A stretch of DNA of 64,000 bases, taken from the NCBI RefSeq assembly GCF_014648595.1, contig NZ_BMRK01000007.1:62001-126000 (forward strand), in the 5' to 3' direction. The DNA comes from Nocardioides luteus (lineage in GTDB: Bacteria; Actinomycetota; Actinomycetes; Propionibacteriales; Nocardioidaceae). Below, piece after piece: positions 52,779 to 62,165 of this stretch (positions are counted from its first letter, which is position 1; every line of letters starts with the position of its first letter). The notes under the pieces were generated by a model. The model ran no database searches. It worked only from the letters and a program-made list of their open reading frames with translations, and was not told where the DNA came from. Both the position numbers and the translations under genes were made by a program.

Positions 52779-55700
52779 ATGGGCTGGAACAACCCAGGGA
52801 TCCCCTGGAAGGAGCTGGAGCGGCGGCTCTCCGGCCGCCCGCCGCGCGACCCCTACGGCGACGCACCGATCTCGCGCCGCAAGAAGCGGCTGGGCGATGA
52901 GGAGGTGCACGGGCCGGAGGGCCCGGTGGTGCCCTACGCCGAGCTCCACGCCCACTCCGACTTCTCCTTCCTCGACGGAGCGAGCTCACCCTCCGCCCTG
53001 GTCGCCGAGGCCATCCGGCAGGGGCTGCACGGCATCGCGATCACCGACCACGACGGGTTCTACGGTGCTCCGGCCTTCGCCGAGGCGGCCCAGAAGCTGG
53101 CCTCGACGAGCTCGACCACCGATGGGCAGCTGAGGACCATCTACGGCGCCGAGCTGTCGCTGGGTCTGACCAAGCCGCAGAACGGCATCGCCGACCCCGA
53201 GGGCAGCCACCTCCTGGTGCTGGCCCGGGGCGTCGACGGCTACCGACAGCTCGCCGGCGCGATCACCGAGGCCCAGCTGAGGGGCGACGAGAAGGGCCGG
53301 CCGACCTACGACCTCGACGAGCTCGCCGACCGGGCGCGAGGCGGTGACTGGCTGATCCTGACCGGCTGCCGCAAGGGCACCGTCCGCCAGGCCCTCACCA
53401 GCTCCGGCCCGATCGCCGCCGCCCGCGAGCTGCGCGCGCTCACCGACCGGTTCGGCCACGACAACGTCGTCGTCGAGCTGACCGACCGCGGCCACCCGAC
53501 CGACTCCTACGACAACCACATGCTCGCCGACATCGCCCGCGAGGTCGGCCTGCCCACGGTCGCCACCAACAACGTCCACTACGCCACCCCCGAGCGCCAC
53601 CGGGTCGCCGACGCGCTCGCCGCGGTCCGCGCCCGCCGCACCCTGGGCGAGATCGCCGGCTGGCTCCCGGCCGGCCCGACGGCGTACGTCCGCTCGGGGG
53701 AGGAGATGCAGCATCTCTTCCGGCGCTACCCGGGAGCGGTGGAACGCAGCGTCGAGATCGCCGAGGAGTGCGCCTTCGACCTGCGCAAGGCCACCCCGAG
53801 GCTGCCCAAGCGCGGCATCCCCGAGACCCACACGCCCGCCAGCTGGCTGCGCCACCTGACCGAGCGCGGTTTCGCGGAGCGTTATGCGCGGGCGTACGCC
53901 TCCGACCCGGAGTTCGTCGAAAGGGCCCGGGAGCGCGTCGAGCACGAGCTCGAGGTCATCGAGCGCAAGGACTTCCCGGGCTACTTCGTGATCGTGCACG
54001 ACATCGTCGAGTACGCGCGGAGCCAGAAGATCCTGTGCCAGGGGCGAGGGTCGGCGGCCGCCTCCGCGGTCTGCTACGCGCTCGGGATCACCGCCATCGA
54101 CCCGGTCTTCTACCGGCTGCCGTTCGAGCGGTTCATCTCCGAGCACCGCGAGGAGGAGCCCGACATCGACGTCGACTTCGACTCCGACCGGCGCGAGGAG
54201 GTGATCCAGTGGGTCTACCGCCGCTACGGGCGGCGCAACGCGGCGCAGGTCGCCAACATCGTCGGCTACCGGCCGAAGATGGCCGTACGCGACGCCGCCA
54301 AGGCCCTGGGTCACTCACCCGGCCAGCAGGACGCCTGGTCCAAGCACATCGGCTACTCCCGGGTCGAGGCGCCCGAGGAGATCGGCGTACCCGCGCCGGT
54401 GCTGGCGCTGGCCACCGAGATCCACGGGGCGCCGCGCCACCTCGGCATCCACTCCGGCGGGATGGTGCTGACCGAGGAGCCGATCGGGGAGGTGGTGCCG
54501 ATCGAGCGGGCCCGGATGGAGGACCGCACCGTGATCCAGTGGGACAAGGACGCCGCCGAATACATGGGCCTGGTGAAGTTCGACCTGCTCGGGCTCGGCA
54601 TGCTGGCGGCGCTCGACCACATGATGCGGCTGGCCGCGGCCCACCTCGACGAGCGCTGGACGCTGGCGACCATGCCCAAGGAGGAGCCGGCGGTCTACGA
54701 CATGCTCTGCCGGGCCGACTCGATCGGCGTCTTCCAGGTGGAGTCGCGCGCCCAGATCGGCACCCTGCCGCGACTGCAGCCGCGGTGCTTCTACGACCTG
54801 GCCATCGAGATCGCGCTGATCCGGCCCGGGCCGGTCCAGGGTGGGGCGGTCCATCCCTACGTACGCAGGGCCACCGGGAAGGACCCGGTCAGCTATGCCC
54901 ACGAGCTGCTGATCCCGGTGCTCGAGCGCACCCTCGGAGTGCCGCTGTTCCAGGAGCAGCTGATGGAGATGGGACGCGTGCTCGGTGACTTCAGCGTCGA
55001 TGACGCCGACCTGCTGCGCCGGGCGATGGGCTCCAAGCGGGGCGTCGAGCGCATCGACTCCCTCAAGGAGAAGCTCTACCGCGGCATGCGGGCCAAAGGG
55101 ATGACCGATACCACCGCCCAGGCGGTCTACACCCAGATCCTCTCCTTCGCGAACTTCGGCTTCGCCGAGTCCCACGCGCTGAGCTTCGCCAAGCTCGTCT
55201 ACGCCTCCTCGTGGTTCAAGCTCCACTACCCGGCTGCGTTCCTGGCCGGCCTCCTCCGTGCCCAGCCGATGGGCTTCTACTCGCCGCAGTCGCTGACCCA
55301 GGACGCCCGCCGCCACGGTGTGGAGGTACGCCGCCCCGACCTGCTCCGCAGCCAGGCGGCCGCCGATCTCGAGCCCCTCGCGGAGGTCGAGCTCGGCACC
55401 GGTCCGGAGGTCGAGCCTGTCGAGATCACCGGGCTGGACGAGTGCCTGCACGACGGGGAGAAGACCGCCTGGGTGCCCGGCACCCCCGACCCGACCCCGG
55501 TCCACCGGCGCGACGGCAACCTCGCGGTGCGGCTGGGGCTCGACTCCGTACGCGGCATCGGCAAGGACGTCGCCGAGCGGATCGTGAAGGCACGCGAGGA
55601 GGCACCGTTCAAGGACTCCCTCGACCTCTCCCGCCGCGCCGGTCTGGAGCGGGCCCAGCTCGAGGCGCTGGCGACCGCGGGCTGTCTGGAGGTGTTCACC

Positions 55701-56240
55701 TCCAGCCGCCGTCAGGCGCTGTGGCAGGCGGGCTGGACCGAGAGCGAGGACCAGCTCGAAGGGGTGCGGTTCACCGCCGAGGCGCCCGCACTACCCGGCC
55801 TGGACCCGGTCGAGGAGACCCTCGCCGACCTCTGGGCGACCGGAGTCACCCCCGGCAGCCACCCCTTCGCCCATCTCCGCGCGGGCCTGACCGCGGCCGG
55901 GCTGCCGAGGATCGGCGACCTGCCCGAGGCCGAGGCCGGCCGGCGCATCACCGTGGCCGGCCTGGTCACCCACCGCCAGCGTCCGGGCACCGCCGGTGGG
56001 GTCACCTTCATCAACCTCGAGGACGAGACCGGCATGCTCAACGTCATCTGCTCGGCCGGGCTGTGGAGGCGCCACCGCAAGATCGCCGTCTCCACCTCGG
56101 TGATGCTCATCCGCGGCATCCTCGAGCGCAACGACGGCGTGACCAATCTCGTCGCCGACCGCCTCGCCCCGCTGGAGGAGATCCACCCCGAGGCGGCCCG
56201 GGCGACCTCCTCCCGCCACCGCTCCCGCGACTTCCGCTGA
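52779..56240 (+). CDS. dnaE2: Error-prone DNA polymerase DnaE2
   Basis: The 1153-residue C-family polymerase carries out SOS mutagenesis. The PHP domain opens YAELHAHSDFSFLDG (His57, His59), the active site is PDIDVDFDSDR (about 460-470), followed by the finger and helix-hairpin-helix domains and a C-terminal OB fold (MLNVICSAGLWRRH). It lacks the beta-clamp tail of DnaE1. Two segments are dispersed-repeat insertions in frame: ASTSSTTDG at 108-116 and PEVEPVEIT at about 876-884. The start ATG 52779 follows GAGGAG. Confidence 0.95.
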   Translation: MGWNNPGIPWKELERRLSGRPPRDPYGDAPISRRKKRLGDEEVHGPEGPVVPYAELHAHSDFSFLDGASSPSALVAEAIRQGLHGIAITDHDGFYGAPAFAEAAQKLASTSSTTDGQLRTIYGAELSLGLTKPQNGIADPEGSHLLVLARGVDGYRQLAGAITEAQLRGDEKGRPTYDLDELADRARGGDWLILTGCRKGTVRQALTSSGPIAAARELRALTDRFGHDNVVVELTDRGHPTDSYDNHMLADIAREVGLPTVATNNVHYATPERHRVADALAAVRARRTLGEIAGWLPAGPTAYVRSGEEMQHLFRRYPGAVERSVEIAEECAFDLRKATPRLPKRGIPETHTPASWLRHLTERGFAERYARAYASDPEFVERARERVEHELEVIERKDFPGYFVIVHDIVEYARSQKILCQGRGSAAASAVCYALGITAIDPVFYRLPFERFISEHREEEPDIDVDFDSDRREEVIQWVYRRYGRRNAAQVANIVGYRPKMAVRDAAKALGHSPGQQDAWSKHIGYSRVEAPEEIGVPAPVLALATEIHGAPRHLGIHSGGMVLTEEPIGEVVPIERARMEDRTVIQWDKDAAEYMGLVKFDLLGLGMLAALDHMMRLAAAHLDERWTLATMPKEEPAVYDMLCRADSIGVFQVESRAQIGTLPRLQPRCFYDLAIEIALIRPGPVQGGAVHPYVRRATGKDPVSYAHELLIPVLERTLGVPLFQEQLMEMGRVLGDFSVDDADLLRRAMGSKRGVERIDSLKEKLYRGMRAKGMTDTTAQAVYTQILSFANFGFAESHALSFAKLVYASSWFKLHYPAAFLAGLLRAQPMGFYSPQSLTQDARRHGVEVRRPDLLRSQAAADLEPLAEVELGTGPEVEPVEITGLDECLHDGEKTAWVPGTPDPTPVHRRDGNLAVRLGLDSVRGIGKDVAERIVKAREEAPFKDSLDLSRRAGLERAQLEALATAGCLEVFTSSRRQALWQAGWTESEDQLEGVRFTAEAPALPGLDPVEETLADLWATGVTPGSHPFAHLRAGLTAAGLPRIGDLPEAEAGRRITVAGLVTHRQRPGTAGGVTFINLEDETGMLNVICSAGLWRRHRKIAVSTSVMLIRGILERNDGVTNLVADRLAPLEEIHPEAARATSSRHRSRDFR
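53099..53120 (-). repeat. GTCGAG dispersed repeat inside dnaE2, reverse orientation
   Basis: On the minus strand this reads GGTGGTCGAGCTCGTC plus GAGGCC. In the dnaE2 frame it encodes ASTSSTT, inside the PHP domain. Confidence 0.75.
55406..55427 (+). repeat. GTCGAG dispersed repeat inside dnaE2, forward orientation
   Basis: The core GGTCGAGCCTGTCGAGATC lies in frame and encodes EVEPVEI, in a variable loop between the polymerase and C-terminal domains. Confidence 0.8.
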
Positions 56241-56244
56241 CCCC

Positions 56245-56952
56245 TCAGCTCGGCGCGCGGAAGAGCTCGAAGGTCGTCCGCCGGCGCACCTCGAAGCCGA
56301 GCCGTTCGTAGACGGAGATGGCGGAGGTGTTGTCGACGGCGGCGTGCATCAGGGCGCGGCGGCCCCGGGCGTGAATGTCGGCGGTGACGGCGCGGACGAG
56401 GCGGCTGGCGAGGCCGCGGCCGCGGGCCTCGGGCGCGGTGCAGACCGCGCTGATCTCGACCCACCCGTCCGGGTGCATCCGCTGACCGGTCATCGCGACG
56501 AGCCGGCCCTCGTGGCGCAGGCCGAGGTACGTACCCATGGTGTGGGTGGACTTCCCGAACGGTCCGGGCTCGGTGCGGGCGACGAGGTCGAGCATCTCGG
56601 GGACGTCCGCATCGCCGAGCACGACCGCTTCCGGATCCTGGGAGCCGACGACCCGGGGCGTGTCGACGAGCTGGACGCCCTCACCGCCGCTGACCATCTC
56701 CCAGCCCTCGCTGCAGACCCCGCCGGCGCCGGTGATCAGCACGGTGCCGCCCGGGCCGACCACGTCGGCGAGGTCGCGCCAGGCCTGCGGGTCGTGCGGG
56801 TCGGAGACCCCCGCGAAGATGGAGACGTCGGGCCGGTAGCGCCGACCGAGGCCCGAGCCCTCGGCCAGCGCGGCGTGCACGCCGGTCAGCGAGTGCCAGG
56901 CCGGGTTGTCGAGGACGTCGTCGCGGATCAGATCTGGTCGGGAGAGGGACAC
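56245..56952 (-). CDS. GNAT family N-acetyltransferase
   Basis: The 235-residue protein has a non-catalytic N-terminal half and a GNAT domain (about 110-230): WVEISAVCTAPEARGRGLASRLVRAV is the acetyl-CoA loop (motif A, RGRGLA) and NTSAISVYERLGFEV is motif B. The substrate is unknown. The start is uncertain: GTG 56952 preceded by GAAAAT 6 bases upstream (leaderless, my choice), or GTG 56982, which adds 10 residues. It converges with dnaE2, stops 4 bases apart, and diverges from hemW. Confidence 0.85.
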   Translation of the reverse strand: MSLSRPDLIRDDVLDNPAWHSLTGVHAALAEGSGLGRRYRPDVSIFAGVSDPHDPQAWRDLADVVGPGGTVLITGAGGVCSEGWEMVSGGEGVQLVDTPRVVGSQDPEAVVLGDADVPEMLDLVARTEPGPFGKSTHTMGTYLGLRHEGRLVAMTGQRMHPDGWVEISAVCTAPEARGRGLASRLVRAVTADIHARGRRALMHAAVDNTSAISVYERLGFEVRRRTTFELFRAPS

Positions 56953-57008
56953 ATCCGGATTTTCCCCCACCGCTCCAGGCACGGTTAACCCTTTTCGCCA
57001 GGTGGATC

Positions 57009-57020
57009 GATAATGGATGG
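57009..57020 (+). promoter_or_regulatory. hemW promoter, leaderless
   Basis: GATAAT (57009-57014) lies 6 bases before ATG 57021, so the mRNA should start at or next to the start codon. Confidence 0.6.
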
Positions 57021-58229
57021 ATGCCTTCCGCCCTGCCTCCCGGCGACCCCGCCCCCGCCGACGGCTCCCTGCCGGCCGAATCGCTGAGCACGCTGGGGGA
57101 GAAGGGCCTGGGCTTCTACGTCCATGTCCCGTTCTGCACGGTCCGGTGCGGCTACTGCGACTTCAACACCTACACCGCGATCGAGCTGGGCCCCGGCGTG
57201 AGCCGGCAGACGTACGCCGAGCAGGCGATCGAGGAGGTCCGGCTGGCGCGCCGGGTGCTGGGCCGCGACAGGCCCGTGGACACCGTCTTCTTCGGCGGCG
57301 GCACCCCGACCCTTCTCCCGGCGAGCGACCTGGTCGGCATGCTCGGCGCGATCAGGGACGAGTTCGGGCTCGCCGACGACGTCGAGGTGACCACTGAGGC
57401 CAACCCCGACTCCGTCGACCTCGACTACCTGCGCGCGCTGCGCGAGGGCGGCTTCACCCGGCTCAGCTTCGGCATGCAGTCGGCCGTCCCCCACGTGCTG
57501 AAGACCCTCGACCGCACCCACGACCCCGAGCGGGTCCCGCTGGTGGTGGAGTGGGCCCGGCAGGCCGGGTTCGAGCAGATCTCGCTCGACCTCATCTACG
57601 GCACCCCCGGCGAGTCGATCGACGACTGGCGCACCAGCCTCGAGACGGCGCTGGCCAGCGACCCCGACCACATCTCGGCCTACTCCCTGATCGTCGAGGA
57701 CGGCACCGCCCTGGCCCGCCGGGTGCGGCGCGGCGAGATCGAGATGCCCGACGAGGACGACCTCGCCGACAAGTACGAGCTGGCCGACGCGATCCTCGGC
57801 AAGCAGGGCCTGACCTGGTACGAGGTCTCCAACTGGGCCACCGACGCGACCCAGCGCTGCCGCCACAACATGCTCTACTGGCAGGGCGGCGACTGGTGGG
57901 GCGTCGGCCCGGGCGCCCACAGCCACGTCGGCGGCACCCGCTGGTGGAACGTCAAGCACCCCGCTGCGTACGCGGACCGCATCGGCGCCGGGACGAGCCC
58001 GGCCCACGCCCGCGAGGTCCTGGCCGCGGAGGACCGGCGGGTCGAGCGCGTGCTGCTGGAGCTCCGGCTCGCCAACGGGCTCTCCACCGCGGCCCTCGAC
58101 GAGGAGGGGCAGGCCGCGCTGCCGGAGCAGGTACGCCGCGGCCTGGTCACCGTCGCCGACGGCACGATCGTCCTCACCGACACGGGCCGGCTCCTCGCCG
58201 ACGCGGTGGTCAGGGACCTGCTGCCCTGA
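57021..58229 (+). CDS. hemW: Radical SAM haem chaperone HemW
   Basis: The 402-residue radical-SAM protein has the cluster motif C39-T-V-R-C43-G-Y-C46, GGGTP and the HemN-like C-terminal domain. HemW binds haem and delivers it to membrane enzymes; it lacks the extra features of the coproporphyrinogen oxidase HemN, with which it is often confused. In actinobacteria it usually stands between lepA and hrcA, as roughly here. Confidence 0.95.
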   Translation: MPSALPPGDPAPADGSLPAESLSTLGEKGLGFYVHVPFCTVRCGYCDFNTYTAIELGPGVSRQTYAEQAIEEVRLARRVLGRDRPVDTVFFGGGTPTLLPASDLVGMLGAIRDEFGLADDVEVTTEANPDSVDLDYLRALREGGFTRLSFGMQSAVPHVLKTLDRTHDPERVPLVVEWARQAGFEQISLDLIYGTPGESIDDWRTSLETALASDPDHISAYSLIVEDGTALARRVRRGEIEMPDEDDLADKYELADAILGKQGLTWYEVSNWATDATQRCRHNMLYWQGGDWWGVGPGAHSHVGGTRWWNVKHPAAYADRIGAGTSPAHAREVLAAEDRRVERVLLELRLANGLSTAALDEEGQAALPEQVRRGLVTVADGTIVLTDTGRLLADAVVRDLLP

Positions 58230-58273
58230 CCATTCCTGAGGAGCCCTGAGGCCGGGACGTTGGTCCTGACCGA

Positions 58274-58291
58274 AGGATCAGGGGTGATCCT
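58274..58291. promoter_or_regulatory. Palindrome before pspC
   Basis: AGGATCA-GGGG-TGATCCT is a perfect 7-4-7 inverted repeat 37 bases before the PspC start codon, with another CCTGA/TCAGG pair just after. It could be an operator or an mRNA hairpin. Confidence 0.45.
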
Positions 58292-58328
58292 GATTGGTCA
58301 GGAGCCTCCGACAAGGGAGAGTGGAGCC

Positions 58329-58523
58329 ATGGCAACCACAACTCTTTCCCGTCCCAGCAACGACAAATGGATCGCCGGCGTCTGCGGTGGCCTCGGCCAG
58401 CGCTTCGGCATCGACTCGAACCTGATCCGGCTGGCGTTCGTCCTCTCCTGCCTGCTCCCCGGACCGCAGTTCATCGTCTACATCGTCCTGTGGATCATCA
58501 TGCCGAAGAAGTCGGCCTACTGA
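58329..58523 (+). CDS. PspC domain small membrane protein
   Basis: The 64-residue protein is a minimal PspC domain: NDKWIAGVCGGLGQRFGIDSNLIR followed by one or two hydrophobic stretches (LAFVLSCLLPGPQFIVYIVLWII). PspC proteins respond to membrane stress or bind PspA-like proteins. ATG 58329 has a GGAG site. No other psp gene is seen here. It is divided from hemW by 99 bases containing a palindrome. Confidence 0.9.
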   Translation: MATTTLSRPSNDKWIAGVCGGLGQRFGIDSNLIRLAFVLSCLLPGPQFIVYIVLWIIMPKKSAY

Positions 58524-58532
58524 TCACTGCTC

Positions 58533-59381
58533 TCACTGCTCCACGGTCACGAAGTCGATCAGCTCTTCGACCCGGCCGAGCAGGGCCGGCTCGAGGTCTC
58601 CGAACGAGTTCACCCGGCCGAGGATGTGCTTCCACGCCCGAGCGATGTCGGCCTGATCGCGGTGGGGCCAGCCCATGTGCTGGCAGATGCCCTTCTTCCA
58701 CTCGATCGAGCGCGGCACGCTCGGCCACGCCTCCAGGCCGAGGCGGGCGGGCTTGACCGCCTGCCACACGTCGATGAACGGGTGACCGACGATCAGCACG
58801 TGCTGGCCGACCGCCGAGCGTCGGATCGACTCCGCGATCCGCGCCTCCTTCGACCCCTTGACCAGGTGGTCGACGAGCACCCCGACCCGGCGCTGCGGCC
58901 CGGGCTTGAAGTCGACCAGGTGGTCGGCCAGGTCGTCGACGCCACCGAGGTACTCGACGACGACGCCCTCGATCCGCAGGTCGTCGCCCCAGATCTTCTC
59001 GACCAGCTCGGCGTCGTGACGGCCCTCGACGAAGATCCGCGACTCCCGCGCGACCCGAGCCTTGGCGTCCGTGACGGCCACCGAGCCGGAGGCGGTACGC
59101 GTCGGCTTGGCCGGCGCCGCGCGGTTCACCGGCGGCGTGAGGATGACCGGCTTGCCCTCGAGCCAGAAGCCGGGCCCGAGCGGGAACGTACGCCGCTTGC
59201 CGCGCCGGTCCTCGAGGGTCAGCGTGTGCAGGTCGCGGTCGATGCGCACGATCTCACCGACGAAGTCGGTCTCGACCTCCTCGACGACGGCGCCCAGCTC
59301 TGCGGGCGTCTCGACGGCACGCCCGTGCTTGGGCTTCTTCCAGTCACCTGCGAGGACGTCGGAGCCGTAGCGATCGTTCAT
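58533..59381 (-). CDS. DUF3097 family protein
   Basis: The 282-residue protein belongs to DUF3097, a conserved actinobacterial family of unknown function, commonly near hemW/hrcA. The N-terminal beta-rich part (EIVRIDRDLHTLTLEDRRGKRRTF) resembles an SH3/PRC-like barrel, and the C-terminal part holds a Toprim-like strand-helix with RIFVEGRHDAELVEKIWGDDL and VGVLVDHLVKGSKE, which carry acidic residues of the type used for metal. A nucleic-acid role is therefore conceivable but unproven. The minus-strand TACCCT (59394-59389) is 7 bases before the start, so it is leaderless. Confidence 0.85.
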   Translation of the reverse strand: MNDRYGSDVLAGDWKKPKHGRAVETPAELGAVVEEVETDFVGEIVRIDRDLHTLTLEDRRGKRRTFPLGPGFWLEGKPVILTPPVNRAAPAKPTRTASGSVAVTDAKARVARESRIFVEGRHDAELVEKIWGDDLRIEGVVVEYLGGVDDLADHLVDFKPGPQRRVGVLVDHLVKGSKEARIAESIRRSAVGQHVLIVGHPFIDVWQAVKPARLGLEAWPSVPRSIEWKKGICQHMGWPHRDQADIARAWKHILGRVNSFGDLEPALLGRVEELIDFVTVEQ

Positions 59382-59400
59382 CCGGAGAAGGGTAGTGACC

Positions 59401-59673
59401 TCAGGCGTGAGAACCGGTGAGCACGCGCCCGAGCTGCTCGAGAACCTCGTCCGGGGTGGCAGCGGCCTCCGGGAACCGGAAGGTCGTGTGGTGGCCACCG
59501 TCGATCGTGATCCAGGAGACCTCGACGCTCTCCGAGGTGAGGTGGGAGAGGCGTACGCCCACGATGTGGCGGGGTCGCAGGCCGAGCCGTGCCGAGAGCG
59601 AGTAGCGCAGGTCCGCCTGGTGCTCGTCGCTGGCGTGGGCCGCGATGCGGACCAGCAGATCGTTGGTGATCAT
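59401..59673 (-). CDS. DUF2470-like small protein, iron-regulated
   Basis: The 90-residue protein resembles a stand-alone DUF2470 domain, normally the C-terminal part of haem-utilisation oxidases: HASDEHQADLRYSLSARLG, IVGVRLSHLTSESVEVSW, TFRFPEAA. The match is by eye. An iron box covers its promoter, so it should be derepressed in iron starvation. It has a GGAGAG site before its start at 59673. Because DUF2470 is tied to haem-iron proteins, the iron box supports the family assignment. Confidence 0.65.
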   Translation of the reverse strand: MITNDLLVRIAAHASDEHQADLRYSLSARLGLRPRHIVGVRLSHLTSESVEVSWITIDGGHHTTFRFPEAAATPDEVLEQLGRVLTGSHA

Positions 59674-59713
59674 GGACTCTCCAGTGGGGGCAGAAGCAGC
59701 GAATCGGTCTCTC

Positions 59714-59732
59714 TAAGGTCAGCCTAACCTAA
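59714..59732 (-). promoter_or_regulatory. Iron box (IdeR/DtxR-type)
   Basis: TAAGGTCAGCCTAACCTAA matches 17 of 19 positions of the DtxR/IdeR consensus as I recall it. On the minus strand it contains TAGGCT, a good -10 for the 59401-59673 gene. Confidence 0.85.
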
Positions 59733-59823
59733 GGCTCTCTCGATGACGAGAGGTGTGCGCTCTCTCACGGCGGAAGGCATGCGCGAGCAGCCACCGGAAA
59801 CTGGTCCCTGTGTCACGAACCGG

Positions 59824-59855
59824 TAGGATTGGCACTCGCACAGAATGAGTGCCAG
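59824..59855 (+). promoter_or_regulatory. hrcA promoter with CIRCE element
   Basis: TAGGAT (59824-59829) is the -10. It overlaps the CIRCE site TTGGCACTC-N9-GAGTGCCAG (59829-59855), one base short of perfect symmetry and differing from the consensus TTAGCACTC by one base per arm. HrcA binding here autoregulates the hrcA-dnaJ unit. Confidence 0.88.
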
Positions 59856-59879
59856 GCAGCCAGGGTGATAGGAGCGCAG

Positions 59880-60914
59880 ATGCAGAACGAACGCAGGCTC
59901 TCCGTCCTCCGGGCGATCGTCGAGGACTACGTGAAGACGGAGGAGCCGGTCGGCTCCAAGGCTCTGGTGGAGCGTCACGGGCTGGGCGTCTCGCCTGCGA
60001 CGGTACGCAACGACATGGCCGCGCTGGAGGAGGAGGGCTACATCACGGCCCCCCACACCAGCGCCGGCCGGGTGCCCACCGACAAGGGCTACCGTCTCTT
60101 CGTCGACCGGCTGACCACGGTCAAGCCGATGACCGCGGCCGAGAAGCGGGCGATAGCCGGTTTCCTCGAGGGCGCGGTCGACCTCGACGACGTCGTCAGC
60201 CGCTCCACCCGGCTGCTCTCGCAGCTGACCCGCCAGGTCGCGGTGGTGCAGTACCCGACGCTGAGCCGCTCGACGGTCCGTCACGTCGAGCTGGTCGCGC
60301 TGGCGCCCACGCGCCTGCTCATCGTCCTGATCCTCAGCACCGGCCGCGTCGAGCAGCGGCTGCTCGAGGTGACCGAGGAGGTCTCCGAGGAGACCCTGGC
60401 CTCGCTGCGCACCCAGATCAACTCGGCGGTCGCCGGCGTCGTCATCGCCGAGGCCGGCGAGGCTCTGCAGGCGATCGCCCAGCCCGCCGACCAGCCTGCC
60501 GGCGCCCCGCGTGACCCGCTCGCGGCGGCGGTGGCGGAGACCCTGATCGAGGCGATGAACGACCATCGCTCCGACGAGCGGATCTCCATCGGCGGCACCA
60601 GCAACCTGGCCCGGTTCGGTGACAGCTTCGACACCGCGGTCCGGCCCCTCCTGGAGGCGCTCGAAGAGCACGTCGTGCTGCTCAAGCTGATGGGTGAGGC
60701 GACCGCGGGTGGGCTGGTCACGGTGCGGATCGGCGCCGAGGGCCCCTATGAGGAGCTGTCGCGCACCAGCGTGGTCGCGACCGGCTACGGACCAGGTGAC
60801 GAGGCGCTGGCCACGCTGGGCGTGGTCGGCCCGACCCGGATGGACTACCCCGGATCCATGGCTGCGGTGCGTGCGGTGGCGCGCTACCTCTCCCGGATCC
60901 TCGACGAGGCTTGA
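59880..60914 (+). CDS. hrcA: Heat-inducible transcription repressor HrcA
   Basis: The 344-residue protein has the HrcA winged-helix ([38 protein letters not shown]) and the GAF-like second half ([33 protein letters not shown]). It represses groE and dnaK/dnaJ chaperone genes at CIRCE. ATG 59880 follows AGGAG. The CIRCE site upstream predicts autoregulation; dnaJ follows in the same unit. Confidence 0.97.
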   Translation: MQNERRLSVLRAIVEDYVKTEEPVGSKALVERHGLGVSPATVRNDMAALEEEGYITAPHTSAGRVPTDKGYRLFVDRLTTVKPMTAAEKRAIAGFLEGAVDLDDVVSRSTRLLSQLTRQVAVVQYPTLSRSTVRHVELVALAPTRLLIVLILSTGRVEQRLLEVTEEVSEETLASLRTQINSAVAGVVIAEAGEALQAIAQPADQPAGAPRDPLAAAVAETLIEAMNDHRSDERISIGGTSNLARFGDSFDTAVRPLLEALEEHVVLLKLMGEATAGGLVTVRIGAEGPYEELSRTSVVATGYGPGDEALATLGVVGPTRMDYPGSMAAVRAVARYLSRILDEA

Positions 60915-60951
60915 GCAGCAGACTCGATTCAAGAAAGATCAGCGAACTTCG

Positions 60952-62136
60952 ATGGCAGGAAGAACGACGTTGGACCCCTATGAGCTCCTCGGTGTCGACA
61001 AGGACGCCGACGACGCAACGATCAAGAAGGCGTACCGCAAGCTGGCGCGCCAATACCACCCTGACGTCAACCCGGACGCCGAGTCGCAGGAGAAGTTCAA
61101 AGAGATCTCCCACGCCTACGAGGTGCTGAGCGACCCGCAGAAGCGGGCTGCGTACGACCGCGGCGGCGACCCGTTCAGTGGCGGCTTCGGCGCGCAGGGC
61201 GCCGGATTCTCGTTCACCGACATCATGGACGCCTTCTTCGGTGGCGCCGGTGCCGGCGGAGGTGCCGGCCGTGGCCCGCGTCCGCGCGTGCGCCGCGGGC
61301 AGGACGCTCTCATCCGGCTCGACATCGACCTGGCCGAGGCGGCCTTCGGGGTCACCCGCGACCTCAAGGTCGACACCGCTGTCGTCTGTGACACCTGTGG
61401 CGGCGAGGGTGCCGCCGAGGGCTCGCACCCGGTGCCGTGCGAGACCTGTCACGGCCAGGGCGAGGTCGCGATCGTGCAGCGCTCGTTCCTCGGCGAGATC
61501 CGCACCCTGCGCCCGTGCTCGGCGTGCAACGGCTTCGGCACCGTCATCCCCGACCCCTGCCGCGACTGCAGCGGCGAGGGCCGGGTGCGCTCCCACCGGA
61601 CCCTGACCGTCAAGATCCCGCCGGGTGTCGACGACGGCACCCGCGTCCAGCTGGCCGAGCAGGGCGAGGTCGGGCCAGGTGGTGGCCCCGCAGGCGACCT
61701 CTACGTCGAGATCCACGTCGCCAAGCACCCGACCTTCACCCGGCGCGGCAACGACCTGCACTGCACCGCGAAGGTCCCGATGACCGCGGCCGCGCTCGGC
61801 ACCACCCTCAACCTGCCGACGCTGGAGGCCGATCTCGACGGCGCCGAGGGCATCGACCCCGAGGACGCCTCGATCCAGATCGACCTCAAGCCCGGCACCC
61901 AGTCAGGCACCGACCACGTCCTGCGCGGCCGGGGCGTACCCGGGCTGCGCGGCGGTCGGGGCGACCTGATCGTCACCGTCAACGTGGAGACCCCCACCAA
62001 GCTCGACCTCGAGCAGGAGGCGCTGCTGCGCCAGCTCGCCGAGATGCGCGGTGAGGAGTCCGTCCAGGGCCAGCTGAAGGCGGCCCACAAGGGCGGCGTC
62101 TTCTCCTGGTTCAAGGACACCCTCAACGGGCACTGA
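60952..62136 (+). CDS. dnaJ: Chaperone DnaJ (DnaJ2)
   Basis: The 394-residue type I DnaJ has a J domain with H36-P37-D38, a Gly/Phe-rich linker (71-115), four zinc motifs [32 protein letters not shown] (146-210) and the C-terminal substrate domains. It works with DnaK. In actinobacteria the copy after hrcA is DnaJ2. ATG 60952 has no clear ribosome site, suggesting coupling to hrcA 37 bases upstream. Confidence 0.95.
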   Translation: MAGRTTLDPYELLGVDKDADDATIKKAYRKLARQYHPDVNPDAESQEKFKEISHAYEVLSDPQKRAAYDRGGDPFSGGFGAQGAGFSFTDIMDAFFGGAGAGGGAGRGPRPRVRRGQDALIRLDIDLAEAAFGVTRDLKVDTAVVCDTCGGEGAAEGSHPVPCETCHGQGEVAIVQRSFLGEIRTLRPCSACNGFGTVIPDPCRDCSGEGRVRSHRTLTVKIPPGVDDGTRVQLAEQGEVGPGGGPAGDLYVEIHVAKHPTFTRRGNDLHCTAKVPMTAAALGTTLNLPTLEADLDGAEGIDPEDASIQIDLKPGTQSGTDHVLRGRGVPGLRGGRGDLIVTVNVETPTKLDLEQEALLRQLAEMRGEESVQGQLKAAHKGGVFSWFKDTLNGH

Positions 62137-62165
62137 GCACGAGCACTGAGAACGAGCACCGAGAC

